Shown here: piece by piece, positions 1-9,545 of the stretch
How positions within the stretch are numbered: the first letter of the stretch is position 1
How the letters are laid out: each line of letters starts with the position of its first letter
NCBI RefSeq assembly: GCF_040712315.1
Contig: NC_134015.1
Span: forward strand, 14,156,945 to 14,220,944
Length of the DNA: 64,000 nucleotides
Direction of reading: 5' to 3'
Origin: Castanea sativa
Taxonomy: Eukaryota > Streptophyta > Magnoliopsida > Fagales > Fagaceae
Program-made: the position numbers and the translations under genes
The notes under the pieces: generated by a model
Database searches by the model: none
The model's input: the letters and a program-made list of their open reading frames with translations, nothing else
What the model was told of the DNA's origin: nothing

Positions 1-279
1 TTGTCTTATTTTCTTTTCTGTTGTGCATAATATTGACATGATATTGATGTTTGTTTTTTTTAACAAGTTTTATTCATAATAAATCTAATTAACAACTTGG
101 GTTTAAAACTTGTTAATTCTATCAACCGGGGTCTAAATTTCCCAACACGCAATATTCTTTGCTACTTTTGATACATGTGTAGGTACAATGTGATTTGGCC
201 ATCGCAGGGTTTATATGTGTTAATGTATGTTCACTAAATTGTTTTGACTTGTTTTTGAAATATAAAATTGGTTAGACTT

Positions 280-282
<3 letters not shown>

Positions 283-317
<35 letters not shown>
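283..317. repeat. (GT)n microsatellite
   Basis: About 17 GT units lie inside copia A. The same position in copia E (59474-59498) also carries a GT run, so the microsatellite is ancestral to the element family. Confidence 0.95.
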
Positions 318-319
<2 letters not shown>

Positions 320-1042
320 GGGATCTATGTGCTTACATTTTTCTTATTGAGAGATGTTTTTGAGAGGTTAAAATTTTGTTTGAATATTTGGTTGAGTTGC
401 ATGTTTGATTGCATTCATATCTGTGTTTTTCTCTTCTTGAAAATCTTTTTTTTAAGCAATCTCGACAGCTCCTCGACACCTCTCGACACCTCTCGACAGC
501 TAGGCTATCTATTGAGCTCTTCAGCTTTTTCTTATCGCAATCTTGATAGCTTCTCGATCCATCGAGAAAGTTTCTGTCTGCTCGATATATCCTTAACACC
601 TTCTCGTGAGGTTGGCTCGATAGCTGCTCAACACCTCTAGATCGATCGAGATTCTCTTGCATGCATTGTTTTTCACATGTTTTTCATATTTCTTTGATCT
701 TGTCATCCATAACATATTGTTTCATTACATTCATGCATTTTTATGAATTCTTTGTGCCCCCTTGATCATACTTGATCATCTTTATGTTTCTCGAGTGAAG
801 CTTTCTAGCTTCTTATACCCTTTGTCAATCATGACAAAAAGATGGAGAAATTGTGGAGAAATTGTGATTTCTTCTTAAGATTCTACAAGTTAGGGGGAGA
901 AATACATGCCCTTGTAAGGGGGAGTTGTGTTTCATCTTGTTAGGGGGTGTGTTTACTTCCTTGTTGTTGTAGGAGCTTCTTTTAGCTTCTTCTTCTTGTA
1001 CACCGTTCTTGTGACCATGTTTACATACATTGTGCTTATCTT

Positions 1043-1043
<1 letters not shown>

Positions 1044-1109
<66 letters not shown>
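1044..1109. repeat. (AT)n microsatellite
   Basis: An uninterrupted AT run of about 65 bases lies inside the copia A internal region. It creates spurious Tyr-Ile ORFs on both strands. Confidence 0.95.
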
Positions 1110-1111
<2 letters not shown>

Positions 1112-1418
1112 GATGTATGTCTTCTTCACCTACCTCAACATGTGTTGTTTCTTTTCTATCTTTATACACATGTTTCTTATTATTGTATGCAATCTTTTAT
1201 TTTTTGTTTCACACAAAGATGCCTTAATGAGTTTTGTTTAAGTGTTTCAGAAATACAGGTTGTCAAAGTCTACTTGTCATGAACTCTCTTTTTGCTAAGT
1301 TTTTCAAGAGTTTGTGTTGAGATAGATTTTACTGTACTTAACAAGTGAGTATGAGTTGAGTGATTTATGACTCCTCTCATATATTCATTTGTTTGTTGTG
1401 GTTTTTTCACGGATTGCC

Positions 1419-1430
1419 AAAGGGGGAGAT
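1419..1430 (+). promoter_or_regulatory. polypurine tract of copia A
   Basis: The purine run AAAGGGGGAGAT sits immediately before the 3' LTR start at 1431. This is the expected place and composition for the plus-strand primer of an LTR retrotransposon. Confidence 0.8.
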
Positions 1431-2453
1431 TTTTAGGACATATGTAATTTGATGTTAAGAACATATGTCAACATTTTATGTAATTGGCTAATCCTTTGAC
1501 AAAACACACTTTACTTGTATTTGGGTAGATTTAGGATGTGTTTAATACTTTAAGGAACCCTGTTTCAAGTCCAAGTATTGAAGTCATGCAAGTTTGTCCA
1601 AGATTCAAGTGTGAAGAGTGTTGTTCATTAAAGCTTGATAGCTAGCATCTATCGAAACTTGAAGAGCTGTTCTAACCCGTGACTTGACAGCAGCTCGACA
1701 GATAGGGTATCTGTTGAGATTTAAGAAACTCAAATTTTCAAGTATGTTTTTCATCCAATCCGTGATTGTATGTTTGGGATTTCTTTTCTCGATACCCTAA
1801 ACATATATAAGGAATATTTTAAGGGCCGTATTAGGACACACTGCCAAGAGCACAATTGTACAAGAGCAAATTGTAACCGGAGACCTAGTTTGCCCTAATT
1901 CATATTTCTTGTGAAGAAGCTGCTGTGTTTGTACATCGTAGGGTTTTGTGACCAAGCAACTTCTTGATCTTCATCGTGTGATGAACTGAAGAACTTTGCA
2001 GCCAAAAATCCTTCTCAAGTTGGTGAGTAAGTCACGTACTGGGATTCGTGCAAAAGAGTTAGTCACGAACTGGGATCCGTACATCAAAGGGTGACGTTCA
2101 TATATTGAAGAGTTCAGAGGTTTTGAAGCGGCAAAAAGTTTCTACTGTAAGTTCATCTACGAGGATTGTAGAGTCTAGGGACAAAGGTTTTGTACTAGAT
2201 CTGAAACTTCTCTTTACTATAGTGGATTGCTTTTTGGGAAGGTTTCCCCCCAGGTTTTTTACTGTGAAACTAGTTTGTTTCATTGGTTTTCCTGGGTCAT
2301 TATATCTTGTCTTATTTACTTTTCCGTTGTGCATAATATTGACATGATATTGATGTTTGTTTGTTTTAACAAGTTTTATTCATAATAAATCTAATTAACA
2401 ACTTGAGTTTAAAACTTGTTAATTCTATCAATCGGGGTCTAAATTTCCCAACA
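1431..2453 (+). repeat. 3' LTR of copia A
   Basis: About 1.02 kb. The start aligns with the copia E LTR start (TGTTAGGACAT at 55551), with G changed to T at the second base, and the end is CCCAACA. The first 100 bases are about 90% the same as 55551-55650. A TATA box (CATATATAAGG) lies near 1803 and is matched by one at about 55930. A palindrome, CTCGACAGATA-GGG-TATCTGTTGAG, lies upstream at 1694-1718. Confidence 0.8.
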
Positions 2454-2488
2454 AAGAAAGCATCGTGTGTGCTTTCTTTAGGCTTCCA

Positions 2489-2500
2489 TGGTATCAGAGC
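2489..2500 (+). promoter_or_regulatory. primer-binding site, initiator tRNA-Met type
   Basis: TGGTATCAGAGC follows directly after the LTR terminal CA. It is the usual plant LTR-retrotransposon site complementary to the 3' end of initiator tRNA-Met. Confidence 0.85.
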
Positions 2501-2519
2501 CTTGACTTACCCTGGTCTG

Positions 2520-3431
2520 ATGGCTATCCAGCGAGACAGTGACCACCACAACAACGATGGCGGGAACGACGTTGACAGCACAATCGTCACTAGGGCTAAG
2601 TTCCTTAATTTTCATGATGAAAATCACCAATTTTGTGAAAAGAGTTAGAAAATTATAGGTGAAATCAAGCAAAAGATTGCTACTCTTCTTGCTAGGAAAT
2701 CATCTCACAAAAAAAATGACCAATATATTCATAGATGCACTCCTAACTACAAGAAAATTCCATTCTTTGATGAAGATATGTGTAAGATGGATTTTATCCA
2801 CTGGCTTCTTGATTTGGAAGAGTATTTTAATTTTTGGAAGATTTGTGATGAAAAAAAAGTATGGCTTGCATCTAATAAATTGGACGATGAAGTAGAGGAA
2901 TGGTGGGAAGAGATTCAAATCAATAGAAAGTGGCAAGGCAAGCATCCAATCTGCTCTTGGCAAAGAATGAAAAAAGTAGTAGTTGATTTATGGTTTCCTA
3001 ATGACTATTATGATATACTAGATTATACAAGCATTGATTATAAATATGTATATTCATATAAAAAGCAATATGTTCAAAACAAGAAAGGTTAAAACCAAAA
3101 TTATCACAGCCAAGTCCATATGTCAAATAAAGGAAAGGGTTTGAGGGTTGAGAAGAAGTAGCCTATTACTAAAGAAAAATTTGAAGTGGTTAAAAAAGAT
3201 CAAGACTTGCAACAAGTAATTGAATTGAAGATTAAAAATACCATTTGTCAAAAATTTGATGAAGAGGTCAAAGAAACAAAGGTTAAGTTGATTGTGGACA
3301 ATGACAAGAATGAAGAGATGGTAATTATTGAGAAAATTGTAGAAGATTCAATTAAGGTCAAATATGAGGATGAGTCCACAACTCACAATCCTCAGGTCTC
3401 AGTTGATTTGTTGAAGATGACTATACAATAG
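2520..3431 (+). pseudogene. gypsy gag, decayed
   Basis: One frame runs from the ATG at 2520 through in-frame stops at 2646, 3090 and 3160 to 3431. The middle (2778-3089) has the retrotransposon-gag pattern: WLLDLEEYFNFW, then KLDDEVEEWWEEIQ, then ICSWQRMKKVVVDLWFP. These correspond to the conserved F.Y..., A..WW and TW..MK..L..RF.P blocks of the family. The downstream part is Lys/Glu-rich with no clear zinc knuckle. Gag would have formed the element's particle core. It cannot be made as one protein here. Confidence 0.7.
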
Positions 3432-3664
3432 GTTAATTTTCTTGGAGTAGAAAATTTTAATTTTATTATCAACCATTTGTTGATTGATGTTGTAAATAAA
3501 TTTAAGGTAGATAAGAAGAAATTTTATGCTATACTTTATGAAGGATTCAAGTTTTAAAACTGGATCAAGGTATTAAAGCATTTGAAGTATTTGTTTATTT
3601 GGAGTGGAAGATTTCAAATTTCAAAGATGAACTTGAGGATGAGTTTGTTTCAAGTAGAGGGGTC

Positions 3665-4073
3665 TGATGTAGGACACGATTTCTTTAATTTTTGTAAATA
3701 TTTAATTTTAGAATTTTTATGTATTTTTTGTTATTTTACGTTTAGGTTATTTATTTCCTTCTTTTTAGGTGTTTTTAATGTTGTTTAGTCAAATTAGAGT
3801 TTTATATGCTTTCGTAGCCGCCTTAGGGTTTCTAGTTGCCTAGGTTTTGTTTTTACTATTTAATTGCATTGTAGCTTCCAAAGGCAATTCAGTTTTCAGA
3901 CTATTATCAATAAACACAAACTTTTGTCAAATTATTTCTCTGGTAGATTCTAGTTTTCTTCTCCTTGTGGATTCAGGGAAACCCCTCGTGGATTCGAGGT
4001 TTACTACCAGGAACAAACAATTTAGTTTATGTTCCATCAAGAGAGTATCGTGTATGTTTTCTATAGGCTTTCA
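3665..4073 (+). repeat. gypsy LTR (409 bp)
   Basis: The LTR begins TGATGTAGGACAC after a purine-rich stretch and ends CTTTCA. The terminal 230 bases align with 14050-14278. A degraded primer-binding site (TGACATCAG) follows at 4074, so this LTR may also have served as the 5' LTR of a second, now lost, element. Confidence 0.6.
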
Positions 4074-4081
4074 TGACATCA

Positions 4082-4330
4082 GTGTTCTAATAAGTATTAT
4101 TGTTTCTCAACAAAAAAAAAAAAAAATAGGGATGTTTATCTCATATTTGTTATGTGTGTCTAGTGTTCTTTGTTTATAGACCTAGTCTACTACTATAAAA
4201 GTTAGGCCCTTTTATAGTGGTATTTTGGTTATGTAATGTCTTATAAACCAGTTTAAAACACTAGTATATATACTTTCGTGTGTGTTCTAATAAGTATTAT
4301 TGTTTCTCGAGGAAAAAAAAAAAAAGGTTC
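4082..4330. repeat. short direct repeat with A-runs
   Basis: GTTCTAATAAGTATTATTG followed by TTTCTC and an A-run occurs at 4084-4125 and again at 4285-4325, bracketing about 160 bp. This could be a target duplication around a small retroposed element or a local duplication. No coding content is seen. Confidence 0.4.
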
Positions 4331-4364
4331 TAGGTAATTTCAGATGGAACTGTGAATATTTTTA

Positions 4365-4740
4365 CTGCTCAAGAACATACTATTGTATTACATACATGCC
4401 TAAAGATTTCAAGGTATAGTCAAATCCCCAAGGCAGTCCTACAGTTTCATAAATGGGTTTTGCAAGTATTTTCAAATGTCTCACGATGTGAATTTTTTTT
4501 TCCTAGTAAAATGTTCATATGAGAATCTTTAAACTAGGGAGGAAAATCATGGAATGGAGAAAAATAGAGAAAATAGAGAAAGCTACTATGACCCAAAACA
4601 GGTGTTAAATAGTGACCCATTCTCAAACCTCAAAAATAGAGAAAATAATAGCTTTTTTTAAATAACTGTATTAATTACAATAAATCCTATTAATATTTTA
4701 AAAATAGAGCAGACTCGTCAACAAATTTCAAGCATAGTAC
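4365..4740 (+). repeat. fragment matching receptor-kinase 3' flanks
   Basis: This noncoding stretch aligns with the downstream flanks of both receptor-kinase pseudogenes (31020-31200 and 41950-42248, continuing at 44381). Shared blocks include CAAATCCCCAAGGCA, GAGAATCTTTAAACTAGG and ACTGTATTAATTACAA. It implies a third copy of the duplicated segment, here reduced to its flank. Confidence 0.6.
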
Positions 4741-5815
4741 GTCGATTGCCTCAGCCTTATTCCATGTTTTTCAGTAGATGTATGTTAACAATAGAAAAAA
4801 GGTTACCACCTAAACTATAAATCAAAATTCCTTTAGTTCCAAGTCTTCTATTTATCAAAAGTAGTATGCATGATTCCATCATTGTTTTAAATAAATCAAC
4901 AACAGTTTTATTCCAGAAAAAGTTGGCAATCTAGAAAATTCCTAAACTATCAAATCATGATATGACATGTTCTAGAATATAAACTAAATATTAGTTGATC
5001 AAGTAATATATATATATACACACACACACATATGTGACTAAATGCTACATAATATTCTGGTCTACATTTTTTTTTTTTTGAGAATAATATTCTGATCACT
5101 TGAATAGTCAAATTGGTATGATCTGTTCACGTACCATGCAGACATGCGTTAAAATCTCGGCTGTCTCTCAAAACTCTATGAATTAACCAAGATTCTAGGA
5201 AAAAAATCAAAGATAAAAAATAATGAGTTAACCAAGACCAATAAGTACATGTAACTTTCATAAATAAATAAATAAGTACATGTAACATGCATACATTCTT
5301 ACCACCTTATGTATTATAGAAACACCATTGGCAGATATTTTGGGTCGCGTACAAGATCCCTTTACCTTTTGATTTACTCTTTGACTTTATCCCACAAAAT
5401 TTAGGACTTACGCAATGGCTTAGGAACCGTAGAAGTGATATGGCGTATGTGCCTCTGCCTGCTGCCCTGTTCTGGTGTGAACCGAGAGGGAAAAACGAGC
5501 TAAACGACCTTAAAATTTCAAATGGCACATGGATACTATTAAAAGGGCTTGAGGGAAGAGAATGGGCTTACATTTTGTTTGGGAGTTCAGAAAGGAATGA
5601 AATAGAATAAAATAATACATATAAAAGCTTTATAGAGAGTCTCTGGGTTCTAGGTCGACAAAGATTTTAGGGTTAATAAACGTGTTGGCAAACTTTAGTT
5701 CCAAAACATATCAACTTTGATTTAGAAGTTGCAAAGACGATGGGTTGATGATTTTTGTAATTTTGTTCATATCTTTTGCTTTACAATAAATTTTTTATTG
5801 AAACTTGTTTAATTG
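4741..5815. other. no gene seen
   Basis: AT-rich sequence with small TA/CA microsatellites near 5010-5030. A GC-richer patch at 5320-5530 gives a minus-strand ORF of 73 codons with no recognisable domain and low-complexity KSKSKSKGKG. I could not assign it. Confidence 0.5.
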
Positions 5816-5847
5816 TGTTAACATGTATAGTATTGTGGGCTTTAGGC

Positions 5848-6910
5848 CAAGGAAGTCAATACCGTATCGGAGACTGTACCGGTTTGGTCAGCGGTACGAT
5901 ATATTTCGGGTACCGGTCAATACCGGTGTATTGTTTTGGGTTTACCGCTATTTTATATAATTAATATATTTTTTTTGACACACACACACATATATATATA
6001 TACACACACACACATATAAACACACACACAACCTTGAAAATGCTCCTCATTTAAATTTATATTATATTTTAAATTGTCTCACTTTTTTAAATTGTGCCCC
6101 ATTTTGTATCTTCCTTTCTCCATTTTAAATTGTGCCTCATTTAAATGTAAGCTAATTGCATCCGGGTGTATTATGACCTGCCTTTGCAAGATCTTCTTTC
6201 TGTATTACTGTTTGGTTTTAATGCCAATATATTCCCATTTCAAAAAAAAAAAAAAAAAATTCATATCACCTTGGATACCATCCCACTTTTTCAGTTTTGT
6301 CTCAATCCCACCCATCTACTCAGCTGCAGACCTGCCTCCTCTTCTTTAATTGAAATGATAGAATGCAGCTAGCATAAGTTATTATCAAATATACATTCCG
6401 GATCTAGCCTTTTTTGCAATTCATTCTCATGCCTTCTTCTTCTTCTTCTTCATTGTGTCTCTCTGAACTTCTTGCTCCATCTGTTTTTTTATTTCAAAAA
6501 ATCCTTACTCATTCTACATCAAACGGTCTTAACTCATCAAGAAAACCATTCTCTTTCTTACTCGGAATGAAGAAGATGATGGGTAAGTTCACAAATCTTT
6601 GGATTTTTTAGTTCCAGTGTTCTTTTGGATGTTAGCTTTGTTTTGGAAACCAATCCCCTTGTGATTGTGAACCCAAAAAATGACAGAATCATGTTTCAGC
6701 CCGGTATCCATTTATTGGCTGAAACAGCCGGATTTCGCCGGTATGGCCGGCAAGCGATCGGTACGGCCGGCAAGCGACCGGTACGGCCGGCAAGCGACCG
6801 GTATGACCGGTATTTTTTCCGGTACGAAACAGGGGTGTACCTGTACCGATGCACTCGCCGGTATGGTATACTGGCCGTACCGGCCGGTACGGTACGAGAT
6901 CACCCACATT
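5848..6910. mobile_element. MULE-like non-autonomous element, copy 1
   Basis: The 1063-bp insertion is flanked by a perfect 9-bp duplication, GCTTTAGGC (5839-5847 and 6911-6919). It begins CAAGGAAGTCAATACCGTA, identical to the start of copy 2 at 36120. Its ends are rich in CCGGTAC/ACCGGT motifs, giving weak inverted similarity between termini. The interior is AT-rich with CA/TA microsatellites and an A-run at 6241-6258. No transposase is present. A 9-bp target duplication is the hallmark of Mutator-like elements; the family name is inference. Confidence 0.75.
6735..6815. repeat. 20-bp tandem repeat (GGCCGGCAAGCGACCGGTAC type)
   Basis: Three consecutive near-identical 20-bp units containing GGCCGGCAAGCGA-CCGGTA lie in the right arm of MULE-like copy 1. 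Copy 2 has only one related unit. The overlapping ORFs here, on both strands, are translations of this repeat. Confidence 0.85.
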
Positions 6911-7077
6911 GCTTTAGGCCCAACTAGATTACTTGTATAGCATACATTCTTGTACTACACTCTTACTTGTACTGCATTCATATTTACTTATACTGCACTC
7001 ATATGCCTCCTATATAAAGGCACTCATGTATATTGTTTCAATGGGAAATATAATATAATCATTCAGTATTTCTAACA

Positions 7078-7090
7078 TGGTATCAGAGCC
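7078..7090 (+). promoter_or_regulatory. primer-binding site of copia C
   Basis: TGGTATCAGAGCC lies directly after the LTR terminal CA, matching the initiator tRNA-Met type. Confidence 0.9.
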
Positions 7091-7470
7091 ACTGCTTTGA
7101 CCTTTTTCTTAGCAGTTTTGTCTTTATTGGTGTAACTTCATCTTCAATATCGCTTCTGCCGTCATAGCTACTGCCACAGCCTTTTGCCGTTGAACCTCCG
7201 ACATCTTCCAGACATCGTCCTTGGGTTTCGGACCTGTAGCAGCCGTCGTTCAAGAGTTCCACACTGCAAAGACCACTGCATCCTTCTGTACAGCCACCAG
7301 TCTTGCTCCGATCAACTTCCTGCAGGTACCACTGAGATCATCTTCCACCGATCTACACGCTTGTGGAAACCTCGAAGCCATTAGAGACCGCATGTGCTGC
7401 CACGCGCCGCTCAAAGAATCTGTGTTGCAATCCACGTGCTGTCATCACGTCTAGGCTAACGTCATCTTGC

Positions 7471-7635
7471 TGACGTCATCAATATACATCAGCCCTAGCT
7501 TACGTCAGCATCCTAGTCACCTGCTGACGTCAGCGCCACGTCATCTTGCTGACGTCACCACCGTTGACCGATTGTTGATCGTTGACTGTTGACCATTGAC
7601 CGACCGTTGACCATGCGTTGACTTTGACCATTGAC
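7471..7635 (+). promoter_or_regulatory. TGACGTCA and TTGAC motif cluster in copia C leader
   Basis: Three perfect TGACGTCA palindromes lie at 7471, 7525 and 7550. They are followed by eight TTGAC cores at 7564, 7582, 7589, 7596, 7607, 7618, 7624 and 7631. TGACGTCA is the bZIP (as-1/C-box) site and TTGAC[C/T] the WRKY W-box. The cluster lies between the primer-binding site and gag, inside the predicted transcript. Function is inference. Confidence 0.5.
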
Positions 7636-7716
7636 TTTTTGCAGTCCAGGTTCTCCTTACTCAGTTTTTCGCTTAGATTTCATTTTGCAGTCTATTTTTG
7701 CATATTGTATCTCTAA

Positions 7717-9545
7717 ATGGATAAAAATGATGTTTTTCTTCCTCTCCCCATCAATATTGTATTGGAGGGGAATAAGAATTACTTATCTTGGTCTCAAGCT
7801 ATGCGCAGTTTTCTTGAGGGTCGCATGCTCTGGCATTATTATATTAGTGCAATCACTATTCCGGTGAAGGGGGCAAGTGAAGAAGATACTACCTTCCTTA
7901 GTCACATGATTGAATGGGATAGTCACAATCACATGATTGAATGGATTCGAAACACTTCCATTCCCTCTATCTCCAATCTGTTGGGCAGCTTTGATGATGC
8001 AAAATCAGCATGGGATATGTTGGCCAAAAGATACTACACTACTCACGGATCCATGAAATATCAGTTAGTGGTTGAATTGCATCAACTCAAGCAAGAACCA
8101 GGGCAATCCATCAATGACTACTATGATCAGCTTCGCTTCATTTGGGACCAAATTGACATTTCTGATCCAACCTGGGCATGCTCAAAAGATGCTCAACAAT
8201 ATGCTGCCGTTAGAGATGAATTTCGTCTCTATGAGTTCCTGATGTCACTTCATAAGGACTATGAGCCCATTCGAGGTCAGCTTCTTAATCGCAGTCCTCC
8301 TCCTTCTCTTGATACTGCTGTGAGCGAGTTAGTAAGAGAAGAAGCTCGCCTTGCAACTCTTCAAGCCTAGAATAAGTTTAATGTTCTAGCTCTTACTCCT
8401 TCTAATCCACCCATATAGCAACCTCAGCGATCAGGTGATCCTTCTAGCTCTAGCCATCATCGCAAGCAGAACAACAAAAAAATCTGCAACTATTGCAAGC
8501 GTCCTGGCCACACTATTGAGACTTGTTACCGTTGCAACAAATCTACTGCTGCAGTTGCTAATATTGAGTCTACTCCGCCAATGCCTCCCATTTCAGCTGA
8601 GTCCTAGACTTCTGGATCCACTATCAACCTCTCACCCACTTAACTACAGGAGATCATAGCTCAGACTGTTCGTATGGCTGGTAATGCATCTCTTTCCTCT
8701 GCTCTCTCAGTTTTACCCGGTAAGTCTCAAACTTGGTTTTTTGATTCTGCTTGTTGCAATCGCATGACACCTCACTCGTCCTTATTCTCCAAACTTGACC
8801 CTGCACCACATCCTCTAAATATTCATATAGCTGATGGTTCCACTATGCATGGGAATAGTCTAGGTTTTGTTTCGACCTCCAACATCTCTATTCCTGGGGT
8901 CTTCCATGTACCTGACCTATCCTATAATTTGTGTTCTGTGGGACAATTAGCTGAACTAGGATATCGCATTATTTTTTACTATTCTGGGTGCATTGTACAG
9001 GATCCGACAATGGGACAAGAGCTTAGGACCGGTCCAAGAGTTGGGCGTATGTTTCCTGCGGACAATCTTCATCTTCCACCTGTTGCTCTAGTGTCTGTTG
9101 CTGCTGCTACTGCTGCGGTTTCTTCCTTACCTTCTCTCGCACTTTGACATTCTTGTCTTGGTCATGCACCTTTTTCTCGGGTACAACAGTTAGCTTCTAA
9201 GGGTCTGTTAGGTTCTGTGTCCAAAGACAACTTTGATTGTACTTCATGTCAATTAGGAAAACAACCAGCTTTACCTTTTAATAATAGTGATTCTATTTCT
9301 AATAGCATTTTTGAGTTAATTCATTATGATGTTTGGGGACCTTCTCCTGTTGCTAGTATTGGTGGATCTCGATATTTTGTTATTTTTATTGATGATTATT
9401 CTCGTTATAGTTGGATCTTTCCTATGAAATCTCATTCTGAAATTTTGCCAATATACAGTAACTTCGCAAAAATGGTTGAAACACAATTCTCCAAATGTAT
9501 CAAAATTTTTCGATCTAATAATGCTCTTGAATATACTCAATATGC
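7717..9545 (+). pseudogene. copia C gag-pol, five in-frame stops, truncated
   Basis: A single frame runs from the ATG at 7717 with no frameshift, broken only by TAG 8368, TAG 8416, TAG 8605, TAA 8641 and TGA 9145. Order of domains: copia gag (7717-8370), including a 9-residue in-frame duplication of HMIEW near 7902-7944; CCHC zinc knuckle CNYCKRPGHTIETC at about 8480-8525; protease with active-site DSG altered to DSA at about 8740; GAG-pre-integrase zinc site with HSCLGH and CTSC (9148-9260); and integrase core, where the first Asp (YDVWGP) is present but the second is Asn (RSNN). It ends before the catalytic Glu. The element would have made its own particles and integrase but is dead. Confidence 0.85.

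Larger units (their letters stand above)
1..2453 (+). mobile_element. Ty1/copia deletion derivative (copia A)
   Basis: Bases 1-147 match 2307-2453 almost exactly, so the window opens in the 3' end of a 5' LTR and the element closes with a full 3' LTR. The sequence between (148-1430) has no primer-binding site, gag or pol. It starts directly with sequence that in copia E (59333 onward) lies near the 3' end of the internal region. The element is therefore internally deleted or recombined. No usable ORF is present; apparent ORFs over 278-640 and 825-1241 are translated GT and AT microsatellites. The 3' LTR abuts gypsy LTR sequence at 2454, showing nested insertion. The left boundary and left target duplication are outside the window. 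Confidence 0.75.
2454..4073 (+). mobile_element. Ty3/gypsy internal-deletion element (gypsy B)
   Basis: The element consists of an LTR tail (2454-2488, ending CA), a primer-binding site (2489-2500), a decayed gag (2520-3431), a short stretch resembling the C-terminal tail of a gypsy polyprotein before the LTR (3570-3664), and a 3' LTR (3665-4073). Protease, reverse transcriptase, RNase H and integrase are absent, so at least 3 kb has been lost. The LTR tail is cut on its left by copia A. LTR ends matching 2454-2488 recur at 4040-4073 and 14245-14278. Confidence 0.7.
5816..7077 (+). repeat. 5' LTR of copia C, split by an insertion
   Basis: The LTR starts TGTTAACATG and ends TTTCTAACA, giving TGTTA...TAACA termini. 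Removing the insertion at 5848-6910 and one 9-bp target copy leaves about 190 bp, a short LTR. A TATA box (TATATAAAGG) is at 7011-7020. The primer-binding site follows immediately. Confidence 0.8.
5816..9545 (+). mobile_element. truncated Ty1/copia retrotransposon (copia C)
   Basis: The element comprises a 5' LTR (5816-7077, interrupted by a MULE-like insertion), a primer-binding site (7078-7090), a 600-bp leader, and a gag-protease-integrase frame from 7717. The frame stops resembling copia pol at about 9540, partway through the integrase core. Reverse transcriptase, RNase H and the 3' LTR are missing. Confidence 0.85.

Noticed and set aside
825..1241. ORFs on both strands with long Ile-Tyr runs
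   Set aside because: They are the translated AT microsatellite of copia A and have no other content.
5307..5528. Minus-strand ORF of 73 codons as a possible gene
   Set aside because: No recognised domain, low-complexity KSKSKSKGKG, and no flanking gene signals.
6625..6940. Overlapping ORFs on both strands rich in Gly, Arg and Tyr
   Set aside because: They translate the GC-rich CCGGTAC repeats of the MULE-like element; no frame is favoured and no domain is seen.
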